From assembly GCF_009982895.1 (NCBI RefSeq), contig NZ_WXZL01000011.1:62001-126000 (forward strand): 64,000 bases of DNA. Reading direction: 5' to 3'. Source of the stretch: Deinococcus alpinitundrae. Lineage in GTDB: Bacteria > Deinococcota > Deinococci > Deinococcales > Deinococcaceae. The position numbers and the translations under genes are program-made. Below, in pieces: positions 17,475 to 27,673 of the stretch; position 1 is the stretch's first letter; every line of letters begins with the position of its first letter. Under the pieces are notes generated by a model that ran no database searches, had not been told where the DNA came from, and was given only the letters and a program-made list of their open reading frames with translations.

Positions 17475-17657
17475 ACCCCGGCCCCACCCGTCTTCCTACC
17501 GCAGCCCTCACCACAGGCGTTTAGGCTCCCCGTCGGACGCCTGTTCGCCTGCCGCACTCCGGCGACACCACTTCAAGAAGGATGTGAAACGTGGGAAGAT
17601 AGCGCTAATGGGTCAGGTCGAATTTTTCACATTTGGGGAGGCACCGGGGGCTGCGCC

Positions 17658-19286
17658 ATGACGCCGGTTCTGGCTGCCGCCGCGCGGCGTTGGGTGGTGC
17701 AGACCGCCAGCCGCCCGTATCTGGCCATTTACACCGAGGCGCTGGCGGAGCTGAGTGGGGAAGACTCCTGGTTTCGGGCGCTGGTCGGCGGCCTGCCCGA
17801 ATCGCGCTTCCAGATTGAAGGCTTGGACCCGGCGGCGGCGGGGCGGCTCGGTACGGCGCAGTGGCCCAGCACGGTCAGCTTTAGCGTGCCCCTGCCGCTT
17901 CCGGCAGCCGACCGGCGGGCGGCGGGGGCACGCCGGGAGCGGTTCGAGACGGCCCTGGCTGACCTGGTGACGGTTCTGGCTGCACCGGACCCGGTGTCAG
18001 AAGCATCCGGCAGCACATTTGAGGCTGCCCTGGCAGCGCTGAGCAATCTGGGCAATGGCCGTCCGCTGTCGCCGCTGCTGCAAAGCGATTCAGCGGCCCG
18101 CCGGGTGCTGGACGCCTGGCGGGGGGCGCTCCAGCCCGCAGCGGATGCGTTGCTGGATGCTCCGCGCCCTTACCCTTCCAGGCTGAGCGAACCGGGCGTG
18201 ACCGAGGCGCTGGCGCTGTGTGGGTGGCTGTGCCGGGCACTGCGCCCGCTCGAAGCCCAGCCGCCAGCCGCCAACCTGGCACACGCGGTGGGTGGCGGCG
18301 CGCCGGGGCTGGCGGCGCTGCACGGATGGTGGCGCAATGCCACGCCGTTCGTGCTGAGTGAGCCGCAGATCGCGCTGCGGGAGCACTATTTGAAAGAAGA
18401 CCGTCTGAAAAGTAACCGCGCCGAGACGGCGAATATCAGGATCATGCGGCTGCGTTTCGAGCGGCGGCTGGCCCACACCGTATACCGGCGGGCCAGCGCA
18501 CTCATCGCCGGGTCCGAGCGGGTGCGGCGCTGGCAGGTGCAGTTGGGCGCGTCGCCTGCGCAGATCACCCTGCGCAGCGGTGGCCTGCGCCTGAGCCGCC
18601 CGGACTGGCTCAGTCAGCCGGTGTTTCCCGAACCCACCGGGGCGGTGGTGGTCTGGTGCGGCGAGGTGGGGCCGGGTGCCAATCTCGAAACCCTGCTGCG
18701 GGCCTTCGATCTGGTGCGGCGGCGGCGGCCCGAGGCGCGGTTGCGCTTGTGTGCACAGGCCGTGGGCCACGCCGACGACCTGGCGCGCTGTCAGGCGCTG
18801 ATCGTCAGCTTGCGGCTGGGCAGCTGCGTCGCCTTCGAGGTCCTGCCGTCCGACCACAGCGCCGCGGACCGCGCCGAGATCTACCGCTCGGCGCAGGTGG
18901 TGGTGCTCAGCGGCAGCACCGAGGAAGTCCCCGCTGCGCTGCTGGACGCCATGACGCTGGGCCGGGCAGTGGCCGCTGTGCGGGTGGGCGGTGTGCCCGA
19001 CGTGCTGGGTGCGGCGGGGCTATTGAGTGCGCCCAACGATCTGCTGGCGCTGGCCCGTCACCTGCTGCGGCTGCTCGGGGATGCGGCGCTGCGGCGGCAA
19101 CTGGCCGAGGTGGGGCGGCAGCGCGCGGCCCTGTTCAGTGCCGACGCCTGGGTACAACTGCACCGGCAGCTCTACGCCCGGGTGCTGACTGAAGAGACGC
19201 TCAAAAATGAGGCGGTCCGCGCTGATGCTGGCAACCCCGTCGGGGAGTTCAGTCCCGGCGATTTCGAATTCGGAGACGAGCCGTGA
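17658..19286 (+). CDS. GT4-family glycosyltransferase, PelF-like
   Basis: 542 residues. An N-terminal ~280-residue domain ends in HGWWRNATPFVLSEPQIALREHYLKEDR, reminiscent of the DUF3492/PelF signature in which TPFLLTEHGIYTRER precedes the acceptor region, here degenerate. The C-terminal half is a GT-B donor domain: VVWCGEVGPGANLETLLRAFDLVRRRRPEARLRLC, IYRSAQVVVLSGSTEEVPAALLDAMTLGRAVAAVRVGGVPDVLG (the E-x7-E type nucleotide-sugar site). Probably builds a polysaccharide. Its stop overlaps the start of the next gene (GTGA), indicating coupled translation. Family assignment GT4 is secure; PelF relation is tentative. Confidence 0.75.
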   Translation: MTPVLAAAARRWVVQTASRPYLAIYTEALAELSGEDSWFRALVGGLPESRFQIEGLDPAAAGRLGTAQWPSTVSFSVPLPLPAADRRAAGARRERFETALADLVTVLAAPDPVSEASGSTFEAALAALSNLGNGRPLSPLLQSDSAARRVLDAWRGALQPAADALLDAPRPYPSRLSEPGVTEALALCGWLCRALRPLEAQPPAANLAHAVGGGAPGLAALHGWWRNATPFVLSEPQIALREHYLKEDRLKSNRAETANIRIMRLRFERRLAHTVYRRASALIAGSERVRRWQVQLGASPAQITLRSGGLRLSRPDWLSQPVFPEPTGAVVVWCGEVGPGANLETLLRAFDLVRRRRPEARLRLCAQAVGHADDLARCQALIVSLRLGSCVAFEVLPSDHSAADRAEIYRSAQVVVLSGSTEEVPAALLDAMTLGRAVAAVRVGGVPDVLGAAGLLSAPNDLLALARHLLRLLGDAALRRQLAEVGRQRAALFSADAWVQLHRQLYARVLTEETLKNEAVRADAGNPVGEFSPGDFEFGDEP

Positions 19287-20740
19287 GCCTGGGTCAGCGC
19301 CGCAACGATACCCTGGACGCACCGCTCCCCGGCCCGCCGCCAGCACCGCTGAGTGGCCCGCCCACGTCGCCGGGCGTGCCGCGTCAACTCGCCCGGCAGT
19401 TGCGCCTGGAGCGCCGCCAGGCCGCCGACCCCGAGGAACTGGCGGCCCGGCTCGAAGAGAGCGGCCACACCGACGACTGGCTGCGCGAGCACGACCTGGG
19501 CGACGTGTTCGAGGTGGCCGCGCGGCTCTATGCCCTCAAGACCGGTGGGCCGCGTCCGGTTGTCGCCGCGCCGATCAAGCTGCCCTGGCGGCGGCTGTGG
19601 CGCGGGCCGATGCTGGTCCTGATCGGTCTGGCGGCCCTAAGCAGCGCACGCGGGCTGGGCGTGCCCGAGGCCGAGGCGGCCGTGTGCGCGGCGGCGGCAG
19701 TGGCCTGGGGGCTGCTGACCTGGGGACCGCTGACGTGGGGTCCGGGTGCCGGGCAACGGTGGCCCCGGCTGCGGCTGGGCGCAGTGCTGGGTGCGCTGGC
19801 AGGCGCACTCACGGCGCTGGGTCTGGCCGCATCACTGGGCGCGGCGAGCACGCCGCATTCGGAAACGGTGGAGCTGTGGCGCTCCGCCGGTCTGGGCGCG
19901 CTGCTGGGTGGCCTCTACGGACTGACCCTGACGGCGGCGGGCCTGCTGCTGGCGCTCGGGAGGTGGCGGGTGGCGGCGCTGGTCTTCGGCAGCGCGCTGC
20001 TGATCGGCGAAGGGCTGCGCCGCAGCGCGCCGGACGGATGGAGCGCAGCGCTGGCGGTGGCCGTGTTGCTGGGACTGGTGGTCACCGCTGTGGGTGCAGC
20101 CGGGCGGCCCGGCGCTGAACCCAGCCCTACCGACCCTGATGGTGATCGGTCTGGCGCTGTCTGGACCGGGGCCAGCCGGCCGGGCGATGGCTGGGCCTCG
20201 GGGCTGGCGCTGGCGGTCCTGACCTGGCGGGTAGGCGCGGCAGCGCTGCTGTGGGCGCTGCTTTCGCTGGGCCTCCTCGAAGCGCTGGCTTGGTGGATGC
20301 AGGCGCACCTGCGCCGTCTGGCCGGGCAGCCCCACGCCCCGGCGCGGCTGCTGCGAGCGGCCCGCTGGCCGGTGCTGGGCGTGCCTGCCGCGCTGCTGGT
20401 CGCTGTGGCGGCAGGGTCGGCAGCGGCGCAACTGGGCTGGACTTCTCTCGGATGGCCCGGCTCCGGATGGACGGGCTTCGAGTGGTTCGGCCTCGGGGGA
20501 GCCGCGCCGGGTGCCCTGGGCCGCGCCTGTGGCGGCGCGCTGCTGAGCGTGGCCCTGCTGCAAAGTACCTGGCTGGCCCGGCACCCCCGCCAGAGGCCGC
20601 GCCTGACCCGGCTGTGGCTGCTTTGCGCGGGGCTGCTGGCCGCGCCCCTGGCGAGTTGGTGGCTGCCGCTGCTGCTACTGGTCCTCACCCTGACCTTGCT
20701 GAGTGATGACGCCCTGAGTGATCTCACGACCTACCGCTGA
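19283..20740 (+). CDS. Polytopic membrane protein coupled to glycosyltransferase
   Basis: 485 residues: a ~100-residue cytoplasmic N-terminus with a Pro-rich start and a helical module (LARQLRLERRQAADPEELAARLEESGHTDDWLREHDLGDVFEVAARLYAL), then roughly ten membrane segments to the C-terminus, very rich in Ala, Leu, Gly and Trp. The GTG start overlaps the TGA of the PelF-like gene. It resembles neither PelG nor a Wzx flippase closely enough to name. A partner in export or assembly of the product of the upstream enzyme is inferred from coupling. Confidence 0.65.
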   Translation: MSLGQRRNDTLDAPLPGPPPAPLSGPPTSPGVPRQLARQLRLERRQAADPEELAARLEESGHTDDWLREHDLGDVFEVAARLYALKTGGPRPVVAAPIKLPWRRLWRGPMLVLIGLAALSSARGLGVPEAEAAVCAAAAVAWGLLTWGPLTWGPGAGQRWPRLRLGAVLGALAGALTALGLAASLGAASTPHSETVELWRSAGLGALLGGLYGLTLTAAGLLLALGRWRVAALVFGSALLIGEGLRRSAPDGWSAALAVAVLLGLVVTAVGAAGRPGAEPSPTDPDGDRSGAVWTGASRPGDGWASGLALAVLTWRVGAAALLWALLSLGLLEALAWWMQAHLRRLAGQPHAPARLLRAARWPVLGVPAALLVAVAAGSAAAQLGWTSLGWPGSGWTGFEWFGLGGAAPGALGRACGGALLSVALLQSTWLARHPRQRPRLTRLWLLCAGLLAAPLASWWLPLLLLVLTLTLLSDDALSDLTTYR

Positions 20741-20774
20741 AGGATCAACGCGGGCCAGCGGCGGCCCCGATCCT

Positions 20775-20802
20775 TTGACGCTCCGAGCAGGAAGCCTACA
20801 CT
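20775..20802 (+). promoter_or_regulatory. Strong-consensus leaderless promoter
   Basis: TTGACG (20775-20780), 16-nt spacer, TACACT (20797-20802), then 6 nt to the ATG at 20809. The start codon would be the first base of the mRNA. Confidence 0.7.
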
Positions 20803-20808
20803 ACACAG

Positions 20809-22410
20809 ATGGACCCCTTCGCGGAATTTCGCAGTGATCTGATCGGCCAGGACGCGGTGATTCAAACGCCCTTCGGTACCCGCCGCGTGACCTACGCCGA
20901 CCACGTCGCCTCGGGGCGTGCCCTGCATTCCAGCGAAACCTTTCTGACCGAGCGGGTGCTGCCGCTGTATGCCAACACCCACACCGAGGACTCGGCCACC
21001 GGGGCCATCACCTCCCGGCTGGCGCACGACGCTTGTGAGTACGTCAAGACCCAGCTCGGCGCCGACGAGAGCTGCACCCTGCTGTGGTGCGGGTCGGGCA
21101 GCACGGCAGCGGTCAAGCGCCTGCAGGAGATTCTGGGACTGGCCGCGCCCCCGGCCCTGCTGGAGCGGCTGCGGCAGGTGACTCCACTCGCAGAGCGCCC
21201 GGTGGTGTTCGTCGGGCCTTACGAGCACCACAGTAACGAGGTCACCTGGCGCGAGAGTCTGGCCGAGGTCGTGGAAGTGCCGCTGTGTCCCCGGGGCGGC
21301 ATCGACTTGGAGGCCCTGCGGGTGCTGCTCAAGGCCCCCGAGTACCGGAACCGGCGCAAGATCGGCTCGTTCAGCGCCGCCAGCAATGTCACCGGCCACC
21401 TGACCGACACCCGTACCCTGGCCCGGCTGCTGCACGCCCAGGGTGCGCTGGCCTTCTTCGACTTCGCCGCCTGCGCCCCCTACGTGCCGATCGACATGCG
21501 CCCCGGATGCCCCGACGGCTACGACGCAGTGTTTCTCAGCCCGCACAAATTCGCGGGCGGCCCCGGCACGCCGGGTCTGCTGTGCTTTCAGACCCACCTC
21601 TACCCGGCGGGCGCGCCCACCACGGCGGGCGGCGGCACAGTCAGTTATGTCAGCCGCACCACCCACCGCTTCGTGACCGACGTGGAGGCGCGTGAGGACG
21701 CTGGAACTCCTGCCATTCTCGGCAAGATCCGGGCGGCGCTGGCGTTCAAGGCCAAGGAACGTCTGGGCACCGGGGCCATTCAGGCACGTGAGCACGATCT
21801 GATTGGCCGCGCCATCACCCGGCTGCGCGGCCACGCCAGCATTCGCCTGCTGGGCAACCTCGACGAGCCGAGACTGGCGGTGCTGTCGTTTCTGGTTCGC
21901 AGCGGCGACGGGGCCGTGCTGCATCCCCGATTCGTGGTGCGGCTGCTCAACGATCTGTTCGGCATCCAGTCGCGCGGCGGCTGCGCCTGCGCCGGTCCCT
22001 ACGGCCACGCGCTGCTCGACATCGACGACGCCACCAGCGAGCGCTACCTGTCGTGCGTCATGGGTGGTTTCGACGGTCTCAAGCCCGGCTGGACCCGGCT
22101 GAACTTCGCGCCCTGGACCAGCGAGGCAGAGTTCGCCTTCCTGCTTGACGCTCTGGAATTCGTGGCCGACCACGGTGAGCGCTTCTTGCCGCTCTACGAG
22201 GTGGACTGGCACACCGGCACCTGGACTCACCCGGCGGACCAGCCGCTGCCGGGCCTGTTCGGTCTCCCAGCTCCGGCGCGGCAGGCGGGCGAGGTGCCTT
22301 ACGCGGTGTATCTGGCTGAGGCACGCGACCTGGCCCACTCGCTGAGCGCGCCCACCGCGAGGGTGATTCCGGCCCAGGTGCCGGGCGAACTGGTGTTTTT
22401 CAGGTACTGA
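20809..22410 (+). CDS. Class-V aminotransferase / cysteine-desulfurase-like PLP enzyme
   Basis: 533 residues, fold type I PLP enzyme. Visible: VTYADHVASGRALHSSETFL, CGSGSTAAVKRLQ (phosphate-binding), FFDFAACAPYVPIDM (PLP Asp), FLSPHKFAGGPGTPGLL (Schiff-base Lys), and a cysteine loop RGGCACAGPYGH where desulfurases carry their persulfide Cys. It is about 120 residues longer than SufS/IscS, with an extra C-terminal region (~430-533). No suf genes are adjacent. Either a sulfurtransferase-like enzyme or an aminotransferase; reaction unknown. Confidence 0.8.
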   Translation: MDPFAEFRSDLIGQDAVIQTPFGTRRVTYADHVASGRALHSSETFLTERVLPLYANTHTEDSATGAITSRLAHDACEYVKTQLGADESCTLLWCGSGSTAAVKRLQEILGLAAPPALLERLRQVTPLAERPVVFVGPYEHHSNEVTWRESLAEVVEVPLCPRGGIDLEALRVLLKAPEYRNRRKIGSFSAASNVTGHLTDTRTLARLLHAQGALAFFDFAACAPYVPIDMRPGCPDGYDAVFLSPHKFAGGPGTPGLLCFQTHLYPAGAPTTAGGGTVSYVSRTTHRFVTDVEAREDAGTPAILGKIRAALAFKAKERLGTGAIQAREHDLIGRAITRLRGHASIRLLGNLDEPRLAVLSFLVRSGDGAVLHPRFVVRLLNDLFGIQSRGGCACAGPYGHALLDIDDATSERYLSCVMGGFDGLKPGWTRLNFAPWTSEAEFAFLLDALEFVADHGERFLPLYEVDWHTGTWTHPADQPLPGLFGLPAPARQAGEVPYAVYLAEARDLAHSLSAPTARVIPAQVPGELVFFRY

Positions 22411-22433
22411 CCGGGCTCGATGGGGTTGATCTC

Positions 22434-22829
22434 TTAATGCACACTCCCCCGGCTGATGGTGTAGCTGCTGCTGGTGAAGTTGAAAATCAGGGGGCGACCA
22501 TCGTAGACGAAGTTCAGGCCCCCGGAATTGGAGAAGCCGCTCTTCTTGAGGTCCAGACATTCCGAGACGACCCGGTAATTGTCACCTTTTGTGAGTTTCG
22601 GCAACACCTTACCGAGCATAAACTTGTTTTTCCCGTCTGGTGATACATAAACGTCCAGAATCTGCTTGTTTTCTTCCCAGAGGCGTATGCGGATTTTGCT
22701 GCAGGCAGCTTCTGCAGGGCTGACCTGAATATTAATCAGAATATCGGGGTTCATATTTGAATTCGATGCGGCTGCCGCAGGGGTGAGGCTCGTCAGAAGA
22801 AATGTAAGGCTGTAGAGATACCGCTTCAT
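22434..22829 (-). CDS. Small secreted protein, unknown function
   Basis: 131 residues with a signal peptide (MKRYLYSLTFLLTSLTPAAAA-S) and a beta-rich mature part (DILINIQVSPAEAACSKIRIRLWEENKQILDVYVSPDGKN...) containing two Cys that could form a disulfide. The ATG at 22829 has a GAAGGAG ribosome site. Base composition is visibly less GC-rich than the neighbours (many AAA, AAT, ATT codons), consistent with recent acquisition. Family not recognised. Confidence 0.7.
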   Translation of the reverse strand: MKRYLYSLTFLLTSLTPAAAASNSNMNPDILINIQVSPAEAACSKIRIRLWEENKQILDVYVSPDGKNKFMLGKVLPKLTKGDNYRVVSECLDLKKSGFSNSGGLNFVYDGRPLIFNFTSSSYTISRGSVH

Positions 22830-22982
22830 AACCGCTCCTTCGGGATGCGAATCCATGTCAAGGGGGAAGCGGAGGCGGCAAAGCGCCCAGCAACCACCCA
22901 CGTCTTGAAAGTTCGCTCAGAATAAGCAGTTCAGCCTTAAAATTCTCTTACAGTGGCGGAATCGCTCCAAACTGATTAATCC

Positions 22983-24317
<1,335 letters not shown>

Positions 24318-24335
24318 GTTCTCTCCTGGTGGCTC

Positions 24336-24366
24336 AAAAAAAGCCCGACTCCGGAGTGAAGTCGGG
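24336..24366 (-). terminator. Intrinsic terminator in aspS leader (attenuator)
   Basis: Minus strand: CCCGACT, 9-nt loop, AGTCGGG, then C and seven T residues, ending 18 nt before the aspS ATG. There is no upstream gene on this strand for it to terminate, so it must act on the aspS leader itself. Its 5' arm overlaps an alternative stem (24386-24393 with 24364-24371). Confidence 0.85.
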
Positions 24367-24392
24367 GGCGCGGTCAAACTTGAGGGCGTCCC

Positions 24393-24443
24393 CTAGCGGG
24401 GATCGTTATCCAGATTGTCGGCAAAACGCAGGAAGCCGCACAT
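24393..24443 (-). CDS. aspS leader peptide, Asp/Asn-rich
   Basis: A 16-codon frame, MCGFLRFADNLDNDPR, ending TAG, 75 nt upstream of aspS. Codons 9-14 (GAC AAT CTG GAT AAC GAT) contain three Asp and two Asn. The ATG is 8 nt after a TACACT -10 box, so it can be translated from a leaderless or near-leaderless transcript. The stop abuts GGGGACGC, which can pair with GCGCCCCC (24371-24364; 7 of 8 pairs), and that pairing would disrupt the terminator. Stalling at uncharged Asp or Asn codons would therefore favour readthrough. This is a trp-type attenuation layout; function is inferred. Confidence 0.75.
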   Translation of the reverse strand: MCGFLRFADNLDNDPR

Positions 24444-24451
24444 TGAGGGGT

Positions 24452-24481
24452 AGTGTAGCGGCGCGCGGCGGCCACAAGCAA
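24452..24481 (-). promoter_or_regulatory. Promoter of aspS leader
   Basis: Minus strand: TTGCTT (24481-24476), 18-nt spacer, TACACT (24457-24452), then 8 nt to the leader-peptide ATG. Confidence 0.6.
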
Positions 24482-24504
24482 GCCGCAAGGCTAGGGGAGT
24501 GGGT

Positions 24505-25536
24505 ATGCTGCGCAGCATGACCTACACCCACGAGCGCCAGACCGCCGAAGACCTCGCCCGCCAGGCCGGAGCACTCCTGCTTGAGCACCGCGCCGCCGGA
24601 TTCAAGGTGGATTACAAGACCTCCAAGGACGACCCGGTGACGGTGGCCGATACCGAGGCGTCCGAACTGATCGTGGCTGGACTGCGGGCTGCCTTCCCAG
24701 ACGACGGCATTCTGTCGGAAGAACTCACCGACACCGCTGAGCGGCTTGGGAAACATCGCGTCTGGATCATTGACCCGATTGACGGCACCTCAGAGTACGT
24801 GGACGGCACGCCCGATTTCGCGGTCAGCATCGGCCTGGGGGTAGGCGGCGAAGCGGTGCTGGGGGTGGTGAACGCGCCCGCCCGGCAGGCCCTTTACAGT
24901 GGGGTGGTGGGGGAGGGCCTGACCCGGAACGGCGAACCGGTGGGCTTCAGCGCCCGCCCGCCCGCTGAATTCCTGATCGCCGTCTCGGATACCGAACATA
25001 AACGCGAACTGCACCGCTACCCGCTGCCGCAGATGCTTCCTTCCGGCAGCATCGCCCTCAAGCTGGCCCTGATCGCGGCGGGCGAGGCCGACGCGACGTT
25101 TACCATGTCGCCCAGAAGCGAGTGGGACATCGCGGCGGGCATGGCGCTCGTCCAGGCGGCGGGTGGTCAGGTGACGCGGCGCGGCGGCGGCAAGATTGCC
25201 CTCAACTCCCCTGAACCCGCCATTCGCCAGGGCCTGATCGGGGGCCGCCCCGACGTGGTGGCCTGGCTGGAAAATGAACTGTTTCGCCTGGCCATTCCGG
25301 AGCAGCAGCTCGGACTCACCGACACTGACGAGGCATGGGCGCTGCTGGACCAGGCCGAGCAGGAGCGGCTGCGCGGCGAAAAGCACCTGCACATCCGCCA
25401 CGCGGCGGGCCAGGTGGTGGCCCTGGTGCTGCTGGACGACAACTTGCGGGTGCGGCGCTCGGAAGGCGACGCCCTGCACCTCGGTGTGCTCACCCGCGAT
25501 CTGACGCGGGCGTATGGACCGCTGCAAGGCGCTTAG
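24505..25536 (+). CDS. Inositol-monophosphatase-family phosphatase (CysQ-like) with C-terminal extension
   Basis: 343 residues from the ATG at 24505, which has GGGGAG 6 nt upstream; ATG 24517 is an alternative. Metal-dependent phosphatase fold: DPVTVADTEASELI, FPDDGILSEE (catalytic Glu), WIIDPIDGTSEYVDGTPDFAVSIGL (DPIDGT motif) and SEWDIAAGMALVQAAGGQVTRRGG (distal Asp). Likely acts on a 3'-phosphoadenosine or sugar/inositol phosphate. The last ~80 residues (EQQLGLTDTDEAWALLDQAEQERLRGEKHLHIRHAAGQVVALVLLDDN) form an extra domain not usual in the family. Promoter region is shared divergently with the aspS leader. Confidence 0.85.
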   Translation: MLRSMTYTHERQTAEDLARQAGALLLEHRAAGFKVDYKTSKDDPVTVADTEASELIVAGLRAAFPDDGILSEELTDTAERLGKHRVWIIDPIDGTSEYVDGTPDFAVSIGLGVGGEAVLGVVNAPARQALYSGVVGEGLTRNGEPVGFSARPPAEFLIAVSDTEHKRELHRYPLPQMLPSGSIALKLALIAAGEADATFTMSPRSEWDIAAGMALVQAAGGQVTRRGGGKIALNSPEPAIRQGLIGGRPDVVAWLENELFRLAIPEQQLGLTDTDEAWALLDQAEQERLRGEKHLHIRHAAGQVVALVLLDDNLRVRRSEGDALHLGVLTRDLTRAYGPLQGA

Positions 25537-25556
25537 CGCTCTGAAACCCGGCTTGC

Positions 25557-26689
25557 TCACGCCAGTCGCAGCACACTCTGGTTGCCGCGCAGCACGAACA
25601 CCAGCACCCCGGCGTCGGCCAGTACGCCCGCCTTTTTTTCCAGCTCTCGCACGCTGTCGGGCAATCCCGCCCACTGGCGGCGCGGCGACTCGCCGGGCTC
25701 CAGGTAAAAACCTTCCGGCATCGCCACGATGACCACCCGTTTGGCGCGGGTTCTGGCCCGCAGCGCCGCCCCCAGCACGTCGGCGGGCGCGCGCTGGGTC
25801 AGCATGATCAGGTTGCTGCCTGCCGCCTGAAGGCTGATGTCGGCGGCCAGGTTCGGCAGTGGATCGCTGGCCGGGCGGCACTGCAAGGTCGCCAGCCGCG
25901 AGAGGGCTGCCCGCAGTGCCTGGGGGGTGCGGCCTGAAGGTGTCGCGCCGCCGGGCGTGCTCAGTGAGACCGGCAAGTCAAGCTTGAGTGCTTCCTGAAT
26001 CAAGCTGGCCGCCAGCCGCACGGCGCTCTCGATGAAGACCTCGTCGCCGCGCGAATCGAGGTAAAGCAGCAGGCGGCTGCTGGCGGTGCGCTCCAGCTCA
26101 CGTACGGTCAGCTCACCGGTGCGGGCCGAGAGCCGCCAGTGAATCCGACCCGGCGGGTCGCCCGGCACGTAAGGCCGCGCCCCGCGCAGGCTCAGCGGGT
26201 CGTCCAAGCCCAGGGTGCGGCTGAGCGCACCCTCCGAGAGCAGCGGGCGCAGCAGATCGGGCAGCCGCAACCCGTGAACGCCGGGATACACCTCAAGCCG
26301 GGTCGGGAAGCGGAGCCGGGTGCTGCGCCAGAACAGCCCGAACGGATCGGCCCAGCGCAGCACCGTCTCGGGCCAGTGGTATTCGCCGCGCGTGTTGAGG
26401 TTCAGTTCGTCGCTGAGCTGTGCCTCGCCCGACTGCCACAGCCAGCCGCCCCAGCGCAGGTGCCGGTCCGGGATGATCCGCAGCGGCGGCGCGTCCTCGA
26501 TGACGTAGCGCGTCGGCAGCCGTGAGCGCAGCCGGGCGGTGACGCGGTAGGGCAACTGGCGACCCACGAAGCCCGCTGGCGGCACCTCGCGGCTCAGTTG
26601 CAGGTCGGGCGGTAGGCGGTAGGCGGCCCAGATCAGGCCCAGCAGGGCTAGCAGGGCGGCGAGCCAGGTCAGGGTCCAGGGATCGAAGA

Positions 26690-26693
<4 letters not shown>
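25557..26693 (-). CDS. DUF58-domain protein of MoxR operon
   Basis: 378 residues: N-terminal membrane helix (LTWLAALLALLGLIWAAYRL), immunoglobulin-like beta region, then the DUF58 core (LSLRGARPYVPGDPPGRIHWRLSARTGELTVRELE) and a von Willebrand A-like part (RLLLYLDSRGDEVFIESAVRLAASLI). GTG start overlaps the moxR stop (GTGA). DUF58 proteins are standard partners of MoxR ATPases, together acting in maturation or chaperoning of envelope or metal-dependent complexes. Last gene of the three-gene operon. Confidence 0.85.

Positions 26694-27669
<976 letters not shown>

Positions 27670-27673
<4 letters not shown>

Noticed and set aside
16706..17557. Upstream extension of the truB frame by ~280 codons
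   Set aside because: It crosses the DoxX-like gene on the other strand, and TruB homologues begin at MPVYVVDKP.
19283..20740. Identification of the membrane protein as PelG
   Set aside because: Helix pattern and N-terminal soluble module do not match PelG; only the neighbour suggests a Pel link.
20731..22560. Minus-strand open frame of 609 codons opposite the class-V PLP enzyme
   Set aside because: Same GC artefact; the plus strand has a consensus promoter and conserved PLP motifs.
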